A DNA stretch of 64,000 nucleotides from Cyclospora cayetanensis. Its lineage: Eukaryota > Apicomplexa > Conoidasida > Eucoccidiorida > Eimeriidae. The stretch's first letter is position 1. Every line of letters starts with the position of its first letter. The position numbers and the translations under genes are program-made. The notes beneath the pieces are model-generated. The model had not been told where the DNA came from and did not search any database. It saw nothing but the letters and a program-made list of their open reading frames with translations. Positions 23,431-43,197 of this stretch are shown piece by piece. The stretch is taken from assembly GCF_002999335.1 (NCBI RefSeq), contig NW_020312236.1:186001-250000 (forward strand), given 5' to 3'.

Positions 23431-25882
23431 TGTGTGTGTATATGAGTGTACATAGGTGTGTATATGTGTATATCTATATATATATAAGTGTACATAGGTG
23501 TGTATATGAGTGTACATATGCGTGTATATGAGTGTACATATGTGTGCATATATGTATATATATAAATATATATATAAGTGTACATAGGTGTGTATATGAG
23601 TGTACATAGGTGTGCATATGAGTGTACATAGGTGTGCATATGAGTGTACATATGCGTGTATATGAGTGTACATATGCATGTATATGAGTGTACATATGTA
23701 TATATCTAAGTGTACGTATATGTGTATATATGTATATATATATATATGTATATATATATGCAAGTGTACATAGGTGTGTATATGAGTGTACATATATGTA
23801 TATATTCAAGTGTACATATATGCATATATTTAAGTGTACATATATGTGTATATGTGTATACACATGCGTGTACATATGTATATATATATATATATATTTG
23901 ATGGCTTGCTACCTTCTGGGCTGCTGCTTTTGCACTGTAGAGGGCAGCTGCATGGACGCGTGGCGTGAAAGAGGTCTCCTGCGGCTGGGAAGGGCAGAGG
24001 CTGCGGCTCTTGGCAGCGGCTTCGTGTCGGTAGCCGTCTGTGAGTGCTGTCTCCGTCTTTTCTCTCTGAACGATGCGCGTGTGTACGCAGCGCTGCCTGC
24101 ACATGCACGTTTCACCTGTCTGCGCGCTTGTGCCTCAGCCGATTCGGACTGCCTCGATGTTCTCGAGGAGGCGGCTGCAGCTGCGGGAGGCCCCCCTGCT
24201 GCAGCAACAGCAGCAGCAGCAGCTGCTGCTGCAGCAGCAGGTGCAGCAGACTCGAGCAGCCGCACACGGGGCTTTTGTGGGGTGGACGCTGCTGATGGGA
24301 GAGGCTCAAGTGAGGCTCCTTCGCCGCTCCTGGAGGGTTCGTATTCGCAGCAGCTGGCGCTTCACGCGTCTCCTCCTCCTCCTGCACTCGCCTTGCCCGT
24401 TACAGCCTCTTCTTGCGGCTTTGCCCGTCCCTCCGTCTCTGCGGGAGGCGTTGCCGATCAGCTTCCCTCGAGGGCAAAACGGGAGAGCTTGCCAGAAGCG
24501 TGGTGTGAGGAGGTAGCGGAACGCCTTCTCTGGGCAATAGTTGCTGCTGGCAGTGGCGAGGAGGCGAAGGCTAAGGCAGCTGCACTGCTGCGACAGCATG
24601 CGCTGCAGCTGGCTAGCGTGCAGCAGCAGGAAGAGGAACTCTCCCAGGCTGATCTCGCCAAGGAAGCGGAGAGTAAGGGAATGACAGAGAGAGAGAGACA
24701 GAGAGAGAGAGACAAAGAGAGAGAGAGACAGAGAGAGAGAGAGAGGGTGAATTAGTGAGGGCCTACCTGTGTTCGCCATAGTGTTGTCTCTGCGCGACCT
24801 CGTCGATTGCAGGTGTTGCTGGTAGCGCTGCAGCAGACGCGTGCAAGGAGACAGACAGACAGGCAGATAGATAGGCAAACAGACAGACAGATAGATAGGC
24901 AGATAGACAGGCAGATAGATAGGCAAACAAACAGACAGACAGATAGATAGGCAGATAGACAGGCAGATGGATAGGCAAACAGACAGACAGACAGTCCATG
25001 TCGCAATTGTGTTTGACGTAGTGGCGGCAGCCTCACGAAAGACGGCTGGGCTGCTGCTCTGATTGCGTTGTTCGATCCGCCTGCAGATCACGAGCTGGCA
25101 AGGAGAGTAGAACTTTTGCAGAACGACAAGCTGTTACTGGCGAGGGCTGTCAAGGCACAGCATGAGAAGCTGCAAGTGTGTGGCATCACGCAGGGGGGAG
25201 AAGAGGGAAGGGACGGGGGGACGAGGCCTCTTAGTGTTTGAGCCGCTGTTCATCTCCGCAGTGGGTACCACTGGCTAAATCGCTGTCTGCACTTGTGTCT
25301 CTCTCGCTGAGCGACTTATTTCCGCAAGCGTCTCTGCCTGCTGCATCTAGAGGCCTGCTCCTCGATGTGGCGCATGTAGCTGCTGCCTTCGGTGCTGCAG
25401 ACGCTGCAGCAGAACCTGGCAGCCAAGACTGAGGAGGCACAGCACCTCCAAGAGGAATTAAATCGAGCGCAACAGCGCTTGCGCACTTTGAGGGACGCAG
25501 CTTCTACCCTCCTCCTTGCATCCGCAGCCAACGCAGGGCGAAACAGCCCCTGCAGAGACACATCTTTTGACCGCAGGTTGGCAGCAACTTTATGTTGCGT
25601 TTTTTCGTGCACTTTTGCGCTTGTCGTGAGGGGGTGGTGCGAGCTGCTGGGGGGGGAAGTCGGCGTGCATCGACAAAAGCTTCTTTGGCGCACACACACT
25701 CAGATTGCCTTTTACATCCACCATGGGGGTGCCTCCAGAGGGTTTGAGCGCCCGCTGCATGCAGAGGGAGGCGCTTCGAAAGGGGGCACTGGATCGTGCC
25801 AAGCGTTGGCGTGCTGTCTCTTGCCTTCGCCAGGGGCGAGGGAGACACTGCGGCTGCAAGCCGTTCGTTCAGTAGACGCTGA
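21840..25882 (+). CDS. Unknown coiled-coil protein with Ser/Ala-rich N-terminal half, 6 exons
   Basis: Exons 21840-22952, 23296-23395, 23941-24672, 25087-25175, 25401-25576, 25834-25882 join in phase to give about 752 residues. The first ~370 residues are disordered: three Ala/Ser/Thr repeats of about 16 residues, a Cys-rich patch (GDCCLACSCPCHN) and a run of about 20 Ser. Exon 3 begins with another Cys-containing segment (VCECCLRLF, then HARFTCLRAC) and an Ala run. From about residue 560 to the end there is heptad-like coiled coil (HELARRVELLQNDKLLLARA; EEAQHLQEELNRAQQRLRTL). I do not recognise the family; a structural or cytoskeletal scaffold is a guess. The junction of exons 1 and 2 was chosen to keep phase and is the least certain. 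The true start may lie upstream. Donors and acceptors of exons 3-6 are consensus. Confidence 0.65.
22580..22735 (+). repeat. Coding minisatellite (~48-51 bases, three copies)
   Basis: Tandem copies encode repeats of the form AAASAASATPSAAATGA in exon 1 of the coiled-coil gene. The repeat unit is a multiple of three, so copy changes keep frame. Confidence 0.85.
22798..22861 (+). repeat. In-frame CAG/AGC trinucleotide repeat encoding poly-Ser
   Basis: About 20 near-perfect AGC codons (after two Asn-containing units) give a Ser homopolymer. The other frames would read poly-Gln or poly-Ala. Such amino-acid homopolymers are typical of Eimeria coding sequence. Confidence 0.95.
23397..23900. repeat. 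GTGTACATATG/AGTGTACATAGGTGTGTATATG satellite in intron 2 of the coiled-coil gene
   Basis: A 500-base array of ~20-base units (TGAGTGTACATAGGTGTGTA and TGAGTGTACATATGCGTGTA types) flanked by (TA)n. It starts directly at the donor (GACG then GTATAT) and fills the intron. Confidence 0.9.
24683..24995. repeat. (GA)n and (AGACAGATAGATAGGC)n arrays in intron 3 of the coiled-coil gene
   Basis: A GA/GAGACA purine array (24683-24745) begins about ten bases after the donor at 24673. A second array of AGACAGGCAGATAGATAGGC units covers 24850-24995. Confidence 0.9.
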
Positions 25883-27608
25883 GAATGGCGGCTTCTTCTG
25901 CATGCGCGCCGCTGCGGGATATCTGGTGTCTGTGTGGGTGCAGGTTCCCAGATGTGTATTGACACGCTTGCGGGCAAGAGCGTAAAACTTGCAGCTTCCA
26001 GTCTGTCTGCAGTTCAGCCATGAAGGCGCATGTGTACAGGCCCCTCGGGGAGGCTTTCTGGGTGAGACGCTAGCCAGGGGTGATGGGTACGTACGGGGCA
26101 GGCGGAGAGGGGTAGGCAAGCCTAAGCAATTTTTATCTGTACGACAAACTGTACTTGAACGGCATAGTGCTCGCCATCAGTCGACTGTTTTCAGGATGCG
26201 CAGGGGTGTGCATCTTCAAGCTTCAGGATTACAGCGCGTGCCAACAACGCCTTAGTTAGGTCCTGGCTTAGTTTCTTTATGTGTATATTGGGGAACCCTC
26301 GTGGCTCTCCGAGTTGCTGCTGATTCACCTGGCGCAAACAGCATTCAAGGTCCAACCTTTATGCGCGTAGTTCCTTGCAATTAGCCCGTATAGTGCACAG
26401 TAGGCAGACAGGCAGGCAGCTGCTGTGCATTTTGACTTGGACGGCTGGCAAAAGGGGGCGAGCTCCTTGTTATGCCTCAGTTTATCGTACGGCACAGAGA
26501 GAGAGAGACCTTTGGGGGAAGGTCTCTTCAGTAAACTAGGTGCCCGCCCGAAGAGCAAGCAGGAGTCACAGCTTAGGCGCATACATTCTTCCCAATAAAA
26601 CGCCTAGACACTTGATGTTCGATCTAGGGAAAACATGCACGCGACGACGCGCACACCTACACTAGCAGTCCGCCTTCGCTCGCCGAATGCCTCAATGGCC
26701 TCACATGCCTTTGCCTCTAAAACGAACGCCAGTACACTCAGCAGACACTCCCTTGGAATACATTCCCAACGCTTTGTTTGAAAGTTGGGGTTTCGGTGCT
26801 GCTGCGGAGAGAGCGAGCTAGAGAGAAAGAGAGAGACTGCTGCAGTTTTCAGCGGCACGAAAACACGTGCACATAGAGGACGGCAGAGCGCCTAACAGAT
26901 GCCAAGCACCCGGCCCTTCCCTCGGGGTGTATGCAGGATCTTTCTAACGAAGTGTGGCGTGGTGAGCGCATGCTTTCGCGTTTGGAATTATTCTGTGAAC
27001 AGACAGAGTGTGCAACGCTGGGGACCGAACGTTCTTAGGGACTCATGACATGGGAACCAGCGTCTGCCTGTGCGTCGTTGGGTGGCTTTTTGTAGGCCTC
27101 CTCTAGACGCCTCTGAAGCCGCTATATATAATATATATATTTTCCTGTACAGAGTTGTTTTCCGTGCATAGCCAGGAGCCTGCCTCGAGGCAGAACGGCG
27201 AAAATGCCTCGAGGCATTTTCCCGCTGGCTCCGTCAATGAAACCCCCACTCCTACGTTTCCTAAGAATTTCCAGCCCTATAAATACTCTATTAAAGCGTA
27301 GCTATGCTACACGACCTAATCCACACCAAAAAACGTGGCAGACTGCCACTGCGTCTCTGGCATGCAGCTAAAAGCTCTGCCTCCTGCAAGTCCCGCCGGG
27401 GTGCGGCTGTGAGTCGCCGAATACAGCCCCTGCGGACTGTACGGACACCCCAAGTTGAAATGACGGAAGCTGCAAAAGTAGGCGAAGGCAGGCCTCTCCG
27501 AGCACAACATCCCAACTATTCATTGGAGCCTGAGGAAGCAAGACGACAGAGGCGGCTTGCAAACCTCTCGCCATCTATCAGCAGCTGCGCGGGCGACGCG
27601 CACTTCAG
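25883..27608. other. Convergent intergenic region, no gene seen
   Basis: 3' flanks of the coiled-coil gene and the small mitochondrial-type gene. ORFs are short and lack domain content. It contains an AT tract (27123-27140) and two nested CTCGAG-centred palindromes (27180-27220) reported below. Confidence 0.5.
27180..27220. other. Two adjacent CTCGAG-centred perfect palindromes
   Basis: A 14-base palindrome (27180-27193, CTGCCTCGAGGCAG) is followed seven bases later by a 20-base one (27201-27220, AAAATGCCTCGAGGCATTTT). They share the core TGCCTCGAGGCA. Each could form a hairpin or bind a dimeric factor. Function unknown. Confidence 0.8.
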
Positions 27609-28622
27609 TTAGAGCACTTTGCCGAATGTAGCATACGCTGCTGTCTTTACAGTGCCGTCCGCTCCTTTGATGCAGCCCTCTTCTTCAAAATCAAAGACTC
27701 CTTTTGTGTTCTTAGGGCCTTGGAATGGCGAAAACATGAGGGCCGGCCACCGCAAAGGAGAAAAGAGGCGCCAGTAAGCCGATTGCGTCGGGTGTACAAA
27801 CAGCATGTCCGCAGCTACCAGAGCAGAACCTCCCACAAACAGCAGCAGACGCAAGCTCTCACTAAACTGCTTCAGTTCGCCGTAGGAATACAGGGGCCGA
27901 CAAAACCCTTTGCAGACGACGTTCACATGTGGCTCCAGCTGCACAGATTTCAGCATACATACATACACATAAATTCGTACATACACACATACATACATAT
28001 ACATACATACACATATACACACATACATACATACATACACATACACTCAAGCGCAAGCATTCACACACATTCACACACGTATATACATATATGCACACAG
28101 GCCCACATGGACCTGTAGATATAGATACATAAATACACACACATATATACATTTCCATGTACACGCACACCCGCTCTCCCACACACAGTCGATGAAAGCA
28201 GAGAACCCCTGGGGAGCTCTGCGCAAGGAAGTGCGTCTTCAAACACCTCCCTGCTTGCCGTCCAGAGCCCACAGGCCTCTCCCGCTGTATCCCGTACGTG
28301 CATGCAGTGCATCATCTCGCTATGTGTGTGTGTGCTGGAAACACATATATGGCCACCCGAAAAGGCTGCCCCGTGCACAAGTGCCCCTACCGAGCATGCG
28401 ATCTCTAGCCGCGCGCGTTGGACGCATCCGGCAAGCCGTTCATGAGCGCCTTACCTTCCAGGACTGGAGAATTAAGGGATCAAAGTCAGGTCCGCGTACA
28501 TCATTTCCCAAGAAACGCCTCTGTACCAGCGGGAAAGCTTTGCTAGGCGCTTTCTGCACGGCTGTGGCGGGGGAGAGAAGGCACCTGCGAAGGCCGTGAA
28601 GCGCTGCTCCGGAGGTTGCCAT
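27609..28622 (-). CDS. Small single-pass membrane protein, probably mitochondrial, unknown function
   Basis: Exon 1 28622-28455 and exon 2 27938-27609 join in phase (donor AAG then GTAAGG; acceptor GTGCAG) to give 165 residues. The N-terminus is basic, lacks acidic residues and has hydroxylated residues (LRRCLLSPATAVQKAPSKAF, then VQRRF), as in a mitochondrial presequence. A hydrophobic segment follows at about residues 87-105 (LRLLLFVGGSALVAADMLFV), and the C-terminal part is short and soluble (FDFEEEGCIKGADGTVKTAA). The size and plan resemble lineage-specific subunits of the apicomplexan respiratory chain or ATP synthase, but that is inference from architecture only. It is divergent from the LPD gene, with 1.19 kb between starts. 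The gene structure is well supported; the function is not. Confidence 0.75.
27955..28165. repeat. CATACATACA microsatellite in the intron of the small mitochondrial-type gene
   Basis: ACATACAT/ACACATAC array with TATATACATATG variants, ending about 17 bases upstream (on the minus strand) of the exon 2 acceptor. Confidence 0.9.
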
Positions 28623-35150
<6,528 letters not shown>

Positions 35151-36459
35151 TTGCCATATGCTTGTTGGGCGGACTTTTTGAAATGAGATGAGCCTTTGTT
35201 TGAGGTCACTTACACCGAGGTCAAGATCTCCCTCTACAAGCTCTGTTCGAGTCTTTTTGTCAGAATTAACACAGGAGAACGGGCCTGAGATAAGCCACGG
35301 ATGGTCGCCATGGCTGTAGCCAAAAAAGCCCACAAGAGTCGTCGTACATTAGTAGTATCCCTGCTATTAATGGAGGTGATGGATGACTGGTCAGTAATAG
35401 CGAGAGATAGGGGTAGTGGAGTACAGAGTGTAGCGAGCTACCTAGCGAATCATGGAAGCTGTGTGGACATGGCCAAGAACCATCGATGCCTGAGTTGCCC
35501 TGGCTCCGTGAAGGGCGGCACTTGGCGGAGTGTGAAATGCCATATACGTATAAATGTATACCAATTTGGTAGGTAGAGATATTAAGCCGCCTCCACGGTG
35601 CTCTATGTCGGCGGAGTACACCGATGAGGCTACCGTCGGTTACCACACACTTTTCCCGCCCATGTGGGTGCGTCTTCGTTAGCAATCTCTAGCTTTAGTC
35701 TTTTCCTTATGTTTATGCGAACTAGAGAACATCAAATGCCACAATTATCCAGTGGAGTCGGGAGGTTTTCTGTGCATGTTCTCGCCAGAGTGGCTAACAT
35801 GTCTGTTCCGGCGCCACTGGAGAAATGTTGCATTACTAAGGCAAAGCTTTGTTGAAGGGTAATGAGCGCATAAGAAACTTGTGGCTACTTCAAATCTTAC
35901 AGAAACTAGGGTTCGAGTTGTTCAACAGACGACAGGGGGGCCCCTGCGAGCAATCTGCATGCACTGCACTGAGTGCCTGGCCGTAAAGAAGAAAATCCAC
36001 CATTAATTTCATCTTTCGTCATCTTAAGTTTTCCAGGCGCCTCTTTTATCGGGCTTAGCTACGACATCGAAAGTCAGATGGGATTCTTTCAGATCTCGCC
36101 TAATTCAATCTAGGCCCCTGCATTGAAAAATGCAACACGCCGAAACGTTGAAGCAATACCCCGTTGATATTTCTGCAAAAGCAACCGAAAATGGGTAAGG
36201 CTGCCTTAATCGCACAAGTAGAACAGTCACGCAATATCACAGAAATTTTTTCGGCACGCTGAAGTGGGCACACGTCCACCACACCGAATTCATTGAAAGG
36301 ACTTGTTGAGTACACCACCTGAAATCTGCACAGGACGATGAAGTTGTATTGTCGTTGCAGCATACCCTGTAATTCGACTCAGTATAAACAGCCGGAAAAG
36401 TACTCATTGTTCAGTGAAGGAGATTTTGACACCCGTTGTGTTGAAACAGGCGCCTTACA
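35151..36459. other. Intergenic region, LPD / alpha-beta hydrolase
   Basis: No domain-bearing ORF and no tandem arrays. It marks the change from repeat-rich to repeat-poor sequence. It should contain the LPD 3' UTR and the hydrolase promoter. Confidence 0.5.
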
Positions 36460-39081
36460 ATGCTCGCCTATACTCGTCCCATCACATCATTTCCTCTTTC
36501 TGATGAGATGTGTGCTTCAGCGAAAGCTGTTCGCCTTCCTTCGTCTCGCCCTGAGCGAGTAGACATATGCATTACGCGTCCTGACGGCGGGAAGTTGTAC
36601 GGTGATCTCTGGTGGCCTGGCATCCTAAGAAATTCAGCTCCCCGATTCCCCCACTCCGAAAGCCCTTTTTCTTCTAGTGTGAAGTCTGTATCGGCGTCTT
36701 CTTCGGGGAAAGATTCTGAGGGGATCGACGTACATTCCAACGATTCATACTACACAGCAGGGGGAAATCCCATGGTGGTATTTGTACACCAGTACTCCAT
36801 CATGGGTGGCAGGGGGTACGTAAGTCGGGTGTACCTACGGAAAAATACACATAAAAGTTCTGGGAGGGTTCTCTATTGCATGTAGACGTAAATTAAAGCC
36901 ACTCGTCGTATCTGAAAAGCGTTTCTTCAAACTGTTGGATTAGAATGGCTGTTGTAGCAAGAATTCTCCTTCGTTTCGAGGCTTTAGCGGCACCTGCTCT
37001 TTTAAATTGCGACTGATCTCCAGGGATACCAGAGTTCTGATGAGCCTCTCTTGAAGTCGGTGCTGTGTTTGCAGCTGCCTCCTAAGCGGAATCGCCAGAC
37101 TTTTGGCACAAAGAGGTGTACCGGCAGTCACCTTTGACCTCCGAGGAGTCAATGCTTCTTCTGGCTGGTCCGACTGTTAGGCGTTAGAAAGCTTAGTGTT
37201 CATCCAGAGCATGAGCGTTTAGGCTGTATGTGAAAGGGCTTATTTTTATGTGCATGTTTTTTCCTTCTTTTGTTGGCATAGTGCGTTTAGTAGTGTGCAT
37301 AGACTCCCTCTACCTCTCGCATGCTAAGCGAGCGCTCTACCATTCGAACTCAACGCCCTCGTAGGGGCCCTCCACAGTGTGCAGGAGATTAGGTGTGAGC
37401 TTCTTGAAAATTGCATGTCTGGCTCATGCTTCTTGGTATTGCGCATCAAAATACAGCGCCATCCTATTGGCCTTAATTCTGGCCTGTCGCCGTGCTTTCA
37501 AATCCAATTAGCCGGAAAACTCTGCAATCTCTCCGACTTCAGCTTTAGGGCTTTGATGCGTAGAGCGTGCAGGAAGACTTTGGCTGGTCACAAGGAGACT
37601 CAAGATGTTGTTGCCGTATGCTCATGGTGCGTTAAGGAGCTAAAAGCGTCAAGCATTGTTATCGTCGGGTCGTCTGCGGGAGCCCCCATCGGAGGTGTGC
37701 TGTGAGAGGGAACGAAGTATAGCGATTCGCTTTGGATGGGCAGTCTAGAGCTACTTGCTTGCAACGCTGAGCACTTCAAGAAGGCTTGTCCACGACAGAC
37801 TCTAGCCTGTATGGTGACTTTGGCTTTTCTTTTTGCGTTTCGCTGGGTCGGTCCTGTCCGAATGGCTTGCATGTTTTTGCTGAGTGCATGCTTCTGCTTT
37901 CCATTGCTCTGCTTGCTTTCCAGTGTACTTGTGTGTGCTTCTGTTTGCTGTAGGGAGCGCTATAGACTGCTTACACGAGATCAAAGGATTTGTGGGGATT
38001 GGATATGTCTTTGGCTTCTTCGCCTCAATCATATTTGGGTACAAAATAGCTTATTCGTTTGCTGATATCGCTCAAGGCCTGCAAAATGCGCATGGATAAT
38101 TGAGTTTGGAATCGGCGAAGGCTGTACAATACTCTTTTGCCGTCGCCCCGTTGATTGTCTGACATCCCCATTTTCCATTGTGCTGCTGATTATGCAGCGG
38201 TCACTATAAGAACATCCTCCAGTCCAAAAAGCCAAAGCTACTCATCCATGGAGATAGAGACGGTTTCACATCCACCTCCACCTTTCTTGATTATTTCAAC
38301 AGGTGCGTTTGCCTCCGACTGCGTCTGGATCCTTACTCCGTACTAATTTCTTTTGCTTTACCCTGGCTCACTTTATTATAAGAATTACACTAGTGTAATG
38401 ACCCAGATCCTGTTAGAATGCGCTTGCTTATTCCTCAAACACCCACGTCCCCTATCCTTCGCATCTGCATGTTCATACAATTAGCTTGAGATGGGAAAAG
38501 CTTTCAGTTACTGTAGCTGACGATTTGATGGTAAATATTCGTCTTCACCGCTTCGGAGAAAGGCTACTTTGTGCATGCCTTCCTATCTCTCTTCGTCTAC
38601 GGTTTCCTACAAAGATACAATGTGCTCCAGCGGTGTCCGCAGGACAGAAGGACCTAAGGAAATGCGCATAATCCCAAACGTCGGACATTTTGAAATGGAG
38701 GTACAGCTTTCTGCCTTTCTTTAAGCCTTATTGCCGCTTTCTACGCATTCGTTTCTTCCTGATGTGACTCAGCACATTCCCCCAGCCTCCCAGAGCCTGA
38801 AACATCCTGTTCAGGCAACCGCCCATCAGCCGTAGAGTTCTTTTTCTGTGGTCACTACAAGAGTAAGTGATCCATTGCGTCGGATTATCCTTTGCGTATG
38901 TTACTGTTCCTCACTGCTGTAGGGCCCTGTGTATGATTCCTATATGGCGAGCCAAATCCTCGAATTCATAGAGAAGTACCTCACAACAGGAGAATCAACG
39001 AGAAAAGATGAAAAGCTTACAAATATGATGCCTTCTACCGGAAATGGAGATCCACCTTGTAGCCCAGGCGTTAAGAATTGA
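36460..39081 (+). CDS. Alpha/beta-hydrolase fold protein (serine hydrolase), 7 exons
   Basis: Exons 36460-36815, 37075-37167, 37573-37694, 37954-38038, 38198-38302, 38643-38700, 38923-39081 join in phase to give 325 residues. Fold landmarks in order: an N-terminal sheet with RPDGGKLYGDLWWPG; the oxyanion strand MVVFVHQYSIMGG; GIARLLAQRGVPAVTFDLRG (helix A and strand 4); the nucleophile elbow VGSSAGAP with Ser184; LLIHGDRDGFTS carrying the acid (Asp238 or Asp240); and the catalytic His269 in NVGHFEME. The set matches a complete triad, so an esterase or acyl hydrolase is likely; the substrate cannot be told. The C-terminal ~30 residues are polar and family-specific. There is no signal peptide, so it is probably cytosolic. 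The exon 2 donor (TG then GTCCGA) is weak but required by phase. The exon 1 start is the first ATG that fits; a nearby later Met is possible. Confidence 0.92.
37288..37360 (-). pseudogene. tRNA-Ala(AGC)-like relic inside hydrolase intron 2, antisense
   Basis: The minus strand reads TGGTAGAGCG, then a perfect anticodon arm CTCGCTTAGCATGCGAG (loop TTAGCAT, anticodon AGC), then the variable-loop-like AGGTA, as in eukaryotic tRNA-Ala. The 5' acceptor side is GAGGGCG-like. The D-stem partner is altered (GAGTTCGAATGG in place of the usual AGCTCAAATGG), and the 3' third has lost the TTCGA T-loop and does not pair with the 5' acceptor strand. It therefore looks like a decayed tRNA gene or tRNA-derived insertion, not a working tRNA. 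Confidence 0.6.
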
Positions 39082-40322
39082 ACGAATATGCAAATAAATA
39101 AAGCCATTTCCTAGAAAGGCAATACCCAGAGAAGGCAAGCTAGGGAAGGCGAGAAAATTAGATGCGAGACAGGAAGCGGTGCCAACGTGGCACAGAAGAA
39201 TGAGGCTAGAGCACAACGGATGACAAGGGAATATGTAGAGGCATTCAGGTGTTGATAAGCGCAGCCCAACAAAAGCCTTCAGTGTTAGGGGTCACGTACA
39301 GACTAGCCACGATTGTCAGAAACAAAGCATGAAACCGCCAACAATGTTTCTCCTTGTGTTTTCAAATTACATGCCCAACCCGATGCGCAGCAATCCATTG
39401 TTTACCTACGAACCCTTCGAGTTTAGGCAGCTTGCAAGAAATTCGTGCTGCAGGGGAGCGTCGCATGAACTTCCCCTCCACCTTGTACATTGCGGTCATA
39501 CATACCAAGTAAAGGTGCACAGGAGCGCGTATCGTTTCGTCACTTAGGTTTATATACTCTGCGAAGGCGGGTTTGCTGTTCCGGGGAGTGAAACCTAACC
39601 AGCAGCATTTCCTACGGGTACAGGACATGAGGATCTTGGGTCTCTTCACGAGGGATCAATGAGGATAATAGACTCCATTATAAGTGGAGAACTATCTTTT
39701 AGTTGCACTCAAGTTTTTGACTTGTTTGATTTCAAATGGGTGCCACCAGCGATCACTTCACACGGCGACTGAGTGGATGCCTTCCCCAAATGGGCAGCTG
39801 TGCGGGTGCTTTATTGTATGCTCCGAAAGGGTGTTTACCAACTGTTCTGAACATTGAGGCTTTTCACAGTCGGAGATAGGCATCCAGTAAGCCTGACTGC
39901 TCTTCAAGGTAGTCTAATGGTGGGTGTTTTACAACAAGCGCCACGCTTCAGGCGGAAAACACTTAATTACTACCTGTTTGCCATAACAAAGCAAGTTCTG
40001 CCGGCTGCTTCGCTGGTATTGCGAAGCCGAAGATAGGAACGCGGAATGAACCAGTATGTGCTTAGCATGCACCCACTTTTCTTGGTGTGGGTTTGCCTTG
40101 GGAAAAACAAAAATGGCAAATACCACCTTCAAACCAGTCAAACTGAAAATAAAACATGCCAGCAGTGAACTTGAAAATAACCGTGTAAGCAAGATATGCA
40201 GTCTGTTGAAAGCTGCGTTGCATTTGCTTTATCGTTTCATTTCTATACTTTCAGATGCCATGCTGTTTCTACCCGTGTCCTACTTACCGCATCACAATCA
40301 TAACCTTCCGAGGAGACGTTGC
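39082..40322. other. Convergent intergenic region, hydrolase / GAPDH
   Basis: 3' flanks of two convergent genes. Short ORFs only and no repeats; nothing else recognised. Confidence 0.5.
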
Positions 40323-41675
<1,353 letters not shown>

Positions 41676-43197
41676 GCTGCTGGAAAGTGCTGCGATCAGT
41701 AGAGACTGCGGAAAAATGAGAAACTACAGAAGTGAGGTGTGCTTTAAGAGTAGAAACTCAAAAATGAAGTGAAAATTGCACTCATAACATGGCTAACAAA
41801 AGGAACTGCGAGTGTGCCGATGCTTTCTACTGCTACCTGGCACCATCTACGTTAACGTGCGGCATCGGGTGCCTACAGGTGCTGTGCGCAGGATATCTTG
41901 TTTTCCTGTCTCAAGCCAAATGCACAAATTTGAGACGCCTATTTTCAGTAGCTCTCGTACTTCTTATCAAAGCTCGGTACTAAATGGAGACTTTTGCACA
42001 TTTGAGAGTTGCCCACCGCGAGTATCGGTGCCGTCCGTAGCACCCGGATGGGCACTGCTTCAGCGCTCGAGTAACAGCAGGAATGGCAGTTCGCTTGGCA
42101 AGTGTGTGTGTGTACGTGCGTGTGTGTTTCCGCTTACGAGTTTGTGTTTTGTACTGTTTAAGATATAGATGAAAGTGTCTCTGCGCGTTCCATCCTGTTT
42201 TTTGCACGGAAGTCTCCAAACAAATCGCCAACAGATCTGCGTAGCCGGTAGAGTGGCATGACACCCAATCATCATCGGGATGTTTTGCTGAATGCCTAAG
42301 TGATCCCTATTGTATGTCAGATTCGTGCAGATGGGGATGGCATCGCCCAGCCTACTAGCCAAATTTGCGGTATAGGGGTGCGCTGCACACCACAGTTTGG
42401 GTGTTCGCATGAATACATTCAGGCGGGAATTGACATCTTGCGTGTTGGCACTGAAATCATGAGGAGCATCTCACTAAACCCCCAAGCAAATCCTTCAAGT
42501 GCTAATTTGCCGTCAAGTGCTGTAACAACTCTCTAAACAGCTAGAGTCACAGCTATTGTGAAGGTGGATCACGGTGAGGCGCCTTCTCACAATATAGTTT
42601 CCACTGCGTACGGATACATGGAGCTGCAGCCCTGCACCTCTATGTATCCTATGTGCCTCTGTACAGGCATAAATTGAGAGATTCCCACTAGGAGCTCTCT
42701 TGCATTGCAGGCCCGCAACCCGGAGCCTTCCTGCTCTGCTGGGAAGAATAGTTGGGTGGAAGTAGTGGTACCCGTTGTGTTCGCTCAGGATTCGTGCCCA
42801 ACACACAACGCAGCTTTAACGCACATGCCCAGAAGATTCACTTTTACAATAGGGGAGTACCGCCGGCTCGCAATCAGTAGAGTGCGCCCACTACTAAACC
42901 ACAGTATTCGCATTTTAGGTAAAAGAAGTTCAAGCATTTATGAGCCGGCCAGCGTTAGTAGCTTGGCCCGCCACACATATTGGAACCTGAGAGCCTCTCT
43001 GAGCGACCATCAAAGCTCGCTGCAGACCCCTGTTGCAGCCGTGCTTTGCTCAGCTGGTGGTAGCCATTACTCCCATCGTCACGTTGGGGACTGCATAGCT
43101 AGGCTCTGGCCACATCGCGCGTTGATTTGGCAGACGTAAGGCATACATGACGGCGCGCGTCAGTACGCAGGCGTTTTCGGGAGGCTCAAAACTGCTT
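41676..43197. other. Intergenic region between GAPDH start and prolyl oligopeptidase end
   Basis: Both neighbours are on the minus strand, so this holds the GAPDH promoter and the oligopeptidase 3' UTR. No tandem repeats. Short ORFs lack domain content. Confidence 0.5.
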
